DNA from: Candidatus Sodaliphilus limicaballi
GTDB taxonomy: Bacteria > Bacteroidota > Bacteroidia > Bacteroidales > Muribaculaceae
Direction of reading: 5' to 3'
Length of the DNA stretch: 22,229 bases
Assembly (NCBI GenBank): GCA_018065815.1
Contig: JAGHSP010000270.1
Coordinates: 1-22,229, forward strand
The position numbers and the translations under genes were made by a program. Every line of letters starts with the position of its first letter. Within the stretch, counting starts at the first letter, position 1. Below the pieces are notes generated by a model. It was not told where the DNA came from and did not search any database. It worked only from the letters and a program-made list of their open reading frames with translations. Shown here in pieces: positions 20,221 to 22,229 of the stretch.

Positions 20221-20991
20221 ATGATATTCTGGTTTTCAGGCACAGGAAACAGCCAGTGGGTGGCGCAGCAACTTGCCGCGACACTCAACGACACACTTGT
20301 TGACATTGCCCAGGCAACACTGGGCCAGCAACACAAGTTCACGCTCAAACCCGGCGAGAGCATCGGTTTCGTGTTTCCCGTCCACTCGTGGGGACCGCCA
20401 CCGCTGGTGTGCAAGTTTGCCCAGGCACTCCAACTCGACACTTACACCAGCAGCACGCATTGCTACATGGTAGCCACCTGCGGCGACGACACTGGCCTAA
20501 CGGTGGAAATACTGCAAAAATCGCTGGGCAGCATCAAGCTCAATGCAGCATTCTCCGTGCAGATGCCCAACACCTATGTGTGCCTGCCAGGATTTGACGT
20601 TGACGACTATGCCACCGAGGGGCAGAAACTCATGGCAGCCAAGTCACGCGTCGAGAAAGTGGCAACAAGCATCGCCGAGCGTCGCAACGTCATCGACGTG
20701 GTGCGTGGCAGCATGCCGTGGGCCAAGTCGCGCATCATCAGGCCGCTCTTTGTGGCAGGTGGCATGAACGACCGCAATTTCCGCTGCGATGCCAGCACAT
20801 GCACCCACTGCGGCAAGTGCGCGCAGCAATGCCCCTTGCGCAACATCACTCTCAACGCCCAGGGCACACCGCAATGGCAAGGCAACTGCACCATGTGCCT
20901 GCGATGCCTGCACAAATGCCCTGCCAGAGCCATCAATTATGGCACCGCAACGGTCAAGAAAGGACGTTACTATTTCAAAGACAAGAAGTGA
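20221..20991 (+). CDS. EFR1-family ferrodoxin (flavodoxin domain plus two 4Fe-4S clusters)
   Basis: 256-aa protein with a flavodoxin-like N-terminus carrying the FMN phosphate loop 'FSGTGNSQWVA' (residues 5-15), 'FVFPVHSWGPPPLV' in the second FMN loop position, and two cluster motifs near the end, 'CTHCGKCAQQCPLRNI' and 'CTMCLRCLHKCPARAI'. The cysteines of both CxxCxxCxxxCP sets are present. It should pass electrons between flavin and iron-sulfur partners in the cytoplasm. It lies 8 nt after the DUF2027-Smr gene and 41 nt before mtgA. It belongs to the same broad family as the protein at 4207-4968 but differs strongly in sequence and comes from the GC-rich part. Confidence 0.88.
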   Translation: MIFWFSGTGNSQWVAQQLAATLNDTLVDIAQATLGQQHKFTLKPGESIGFVFPVHSWGPPPLVCKFAQALQLDTYTSSTHCYMVATCGDDTGLTVEILQKSLGSIKLNAAFSVQMPNTYVCLPGFDVDDYATEGQKLMAAKSRVEKVATSIAERRNVIDVVRGSMPWAKSRIIRPLFVAGGMNDRNFRCDASTCTHCGKCAQQCPLRNITLNAQGTPQWQGNCTMCLRCLHKCPARAINYGTATVKKGRYYFKDKK

Positions 20992-21032
20992 TGGCACGCT
21001 TTTTGCACAAGCGATAATAAAGATTTAATTCT

Positions 21033-21797
21033 ATGAATAAGATACTCAAATGGGTGCGTAACATCATTATATTCTTCTTCGTTTCGACCATAGGCATGGT
21101 CGTTGCGTTCAAGTATATTCCCGTTTACTACACCCCGCTCATGTTTATACGCTGCGGCGAGCAGCTCTCCCGCGGCGAGTCTCCGCGCATTCAGCACAAG
21201 TGGGTGCCGCTGGAGGAAATGTCGCACAACATGCCGCAGGCCGTCATGGCAAGCGAGGACAACCTGTTCCTGCAACACAACGGTTTTGACATCGACCAGA
21301 TTCTCATCGCCAGGCGCGAGGCACAGCAAGGCAAGCGCGAGCGAGGAGCCAGCACCATCAGCCAGCAGACGGCAAAGAATGTGTTCCTGTGGCCGGCACA
21401 CAGCTGGGTGAGAAAAGGACTCGAAGTCTATTTCACCGTGCTCATCGAGTGGGTGTGGGGCAAGGAACGCATCATGGAGGTGTATCTCAACAGCATCGAG
21501 ATGGGCGACGGAATATATGGCGTGGCAGCCGTGAGCGAGGCCAAGTTTGGCACCGACCCGGCAGCGCTCACACCCAAGCAAGCCGCGCTCATCGCCGTGA
21601 CCCTTCCCAGTCCGCTCACCAGAGACAGCGCTAACCCCACGCCGTGGATGAACAAGCGCAGCAACAAAATCATTGACCTGATGGGCAAGGTGACGCGATT
21701 CCCCTATCCCGAGGCCAAGGAGGACAACAGCAGCAAGCAGCAACCTGCCGACTCAAAGAAACATCACAAGAAAAAAAGCAAGAAAAAAAGGAAATAA
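21033..21797 (+). CDS. mtgA: Monofunctional peptidoglycan transglycosylase
   Basis: 254-aa GT51 glycosyltransferase that polymerises lipid II into glycan strands at the outer face of the inner membrane. There is one N-terminal membrane anchor (residues about 8-30), then the GT51 motifs: 'ASEDNLFLQHNGFD' with the catalytic glutamate, 'RGASTISQQTAKNVFLW', and 'KERIMEVYLNSIEMGDGIYG'. No transpeptidase domain follows, so it is the monofunctional type. The C-terminus ends in an unusually basic tail of about 20 residues rich in lysine ('KKHHKKKSKKKRK'). It is the last gene of the DUF2027-ferrodoxin-mtgA cluster and is directly followed by the tRNA promoter. Confidence 0.92.
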   Translation: MNKILKWVRNIIIFFFVSTIGMVVAFKYIPVYYTPLMFIRCGEQLSRGESPRIQHKWVPLEEMSHNMPQAVMASEDNLFLQHNGFDIDQILIARREAQQGKRERGASTISQQTAKNVFLWPAHSWVRKGLEVYFTVLIEWVWGKERIMEVYLNSIEMGDGIYGVAAVSEAKFGTDPAALTPKQAALIAVTLPSPLTRDSANPTPWMNKRSNKIIDLMGKVTRFPYPEAKEDNSSKQQPADSKKHHKKKSKKKRK

Positions 21798-21800
21798 TAC

Positions 21801-21830
21801 TTGCAATTCCAATAATTAGTATTAATTTTG
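21801..21830 (+). promoter_or_regulatory. Promoter of tRNA-Ala
   Basis: TTG (21801-21803) and TAATTTTG (21823-21830) match the Bacteroidota -33 TTG / -7 TAnnTTTG promoter, with 19 nt between them. The tRNA begins about 21 nt downstream of the -7 element. Confidence 0.75.
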
Positions 21831-21851
21831 CAAGCACAAACCATAGTGCAC

Positions 21852-21924
21852 GGGGCACTAGCTCATCTGGTAGAGCGCAACACTGGCAGTGTTGAGGTAA
21901 GCGGTTCGAGTCCGCTGTGCTCCA
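21852..21924 (+). tRNA. tRNA-Ala (anticodon GGC)
   Basis: The 73-nt sequence folds as a full cloverleaf: acceptor GGGGCAC/GTGCTCC, D stem GCTC/GAGC, anticodon stem CAACA/TGTTG with loop CTGGCAG (anticodon GGC), and T stem AGCGG/CCGCT with loop TTCGAGT. The acceptor has the G3-U70 wobble pair that marks alanine tRNAs. The discriminator is A at 21924 and the CCA end is not encoded, as is usual in Bacteroidota. Confidence 0.97.
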
Positions 21925-21958
21925 CAACAAATCCGGCTAGCAATAGTCGGATTTGTTG
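21925..21958 (+). terminator. Terminator hairpin directly after the tRNA
   Basis: CAACAAATCCG (21925-21935) and CGGATTTGTTG (21948-21958) form a perfect 11-bp stem with a 12-nt loop, followed by TTTATGG. The stem begins at the base after the tRNA discriminator, leaving no spacer for trailer processing. Confidence 0.8.
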
Positions 21959-22015
21959 TTTATGGTGAGGGCTATTCAGGCACCGAAACCGTCTCTCCAC
22001 CCTTAAAATATTCTC

Positions 22016-22042
22016 ACGCAGATTGCGCTGATTACGCAGATT
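22016..22042. repeat. Period-9 tandem repeat
   Basis: Three 9-nt units in a row: ACGCAGATT, GCGCTGATT, ACGCAGATT. Similar runs of CGCAGATT are a familiar intergenic repeat in Bacteroidales genomes (from memory). A second small repeat, two copies of GAACAAAA, lies at 22111-22126. Confidence 0.7.
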
Positions 22043-22229
22043 TTGTATTTTTAGTTAATTTTTCAGTAAATTTCAAGCGCAGCGCCATCTGGGTGATTTT
22101 TTTGACAGAAGAACAAAAGAACAAAAGAAAGTAACTATTCAGCAATACGATTTTACATATAACAGCTATTATCCTTCATGCAATTCGATGTTCTTCTGCC
22201 CGAAATCGGGCAAGTGCAATAAAGTCTTG
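22043..22229. other. Window end without a supported gene
   Basis: This stretch is AT-rich with the GAACAAAA repeat (22111-22126) and a short GC hairpin, TGCCCG/CGGGCA (22197-22212). A minus-strand frame open from the edge to TAA 22169-22171 reads KTLLHLPDFGQKNIELHEG; it could be the end of a gene beyond the window, but I do not recognise it. Confidence 0.3.

Noticed and set aside
19103..20284. 393-codon minus-strand frame
   Set aside because: It is antisense to the DUF2027-Smr gene, rich in Val/Leu/His from antisense codon bias, with no domain; the plus-strand Smr motifs are decisive.
20970..21743. 257-codon minus-strand frame
   Set aside because: It is antisense to mtgA, whose GT51 motifs are complete.

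Overview
The window comes from a Bacteroidales bacterium (phylum Bacteroidota); I cannot fix the genus. The evidence is the repeated Bacteroidota promoter element TAnnTTTG (for example TAACTTTG upstream of several genes), a tRNA gene without an encoded CCA end, and typical families of the order: DUF2027/Smr protein, EFR1-type ferrodoxins, the RhuM-Fic fusion, ATPase_2/DUF234 proteins, and a secreted GH10-like protein with a C-terminal dockerin.

Left part (1 to about 8.3 kb): every gene is on the minus strand. Intact genes are an acyltransferase-3 membrane protein, an HxlR-type regulator coupled to a cupin, an operon of ferrodoxin, hexapeptide acetyltransferase and four-helix membrane protein, a RhuM-Fic protein, a membrane metallophosphoesterase, a 59-aa winged-helix protein and an MmcQ/YjbR protein. 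Between them lie at least eight truncated gene pieces: HAD hydrolase 3' end, flavin reductase 5' half, PAS 5' half, AlkD 3' end, MATE transporter 3' end, DUF5131 5' end, an internal piece of a second phosphoesterase, and a hexapeptide transferase 3' end. Several of these pieces start exactly at the stop codon of an intact gene. This end-to-end mosaic of co-oriented fragments is the most unusual thing in the window. It is either serial deletion in a decaying accessory region or an assembly artefact.

Middle (8.5 to 12.2 kb): two paralogous ATPase_2/DUF234 proteins with intact Walker motifs and a nuclease-like C-terminal domain, each behind its own promoter element. They are followed by a 500-bp gene-free stretch rich in stem-loops, including a 51-nt two-tier palindrome.

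Right part (12.2 to 22.2 kb): visibly more GC-rich and core-like. A lipoprotein DNA/RNA endonuclease overlaps mnmE (minus strand). Divergently, on the plus strand, come a Cas4/RecB-like PD-(D/E)XK protein, the GH10-like dockerin protein with a strong terminator, a secreted protein of unknown function, and a DUF2027-Smr / EFR1 ferrodoxin / MtgA cluster. The part closes with tRNA-Ala(GGC), which has a promoter and a terminator hairpin. Two short tandem repeats (period 7 and period 9) sit in intergenic DNA of this half.

No CRISPR array, insertion sequence, integrase or rRNA was recognised.
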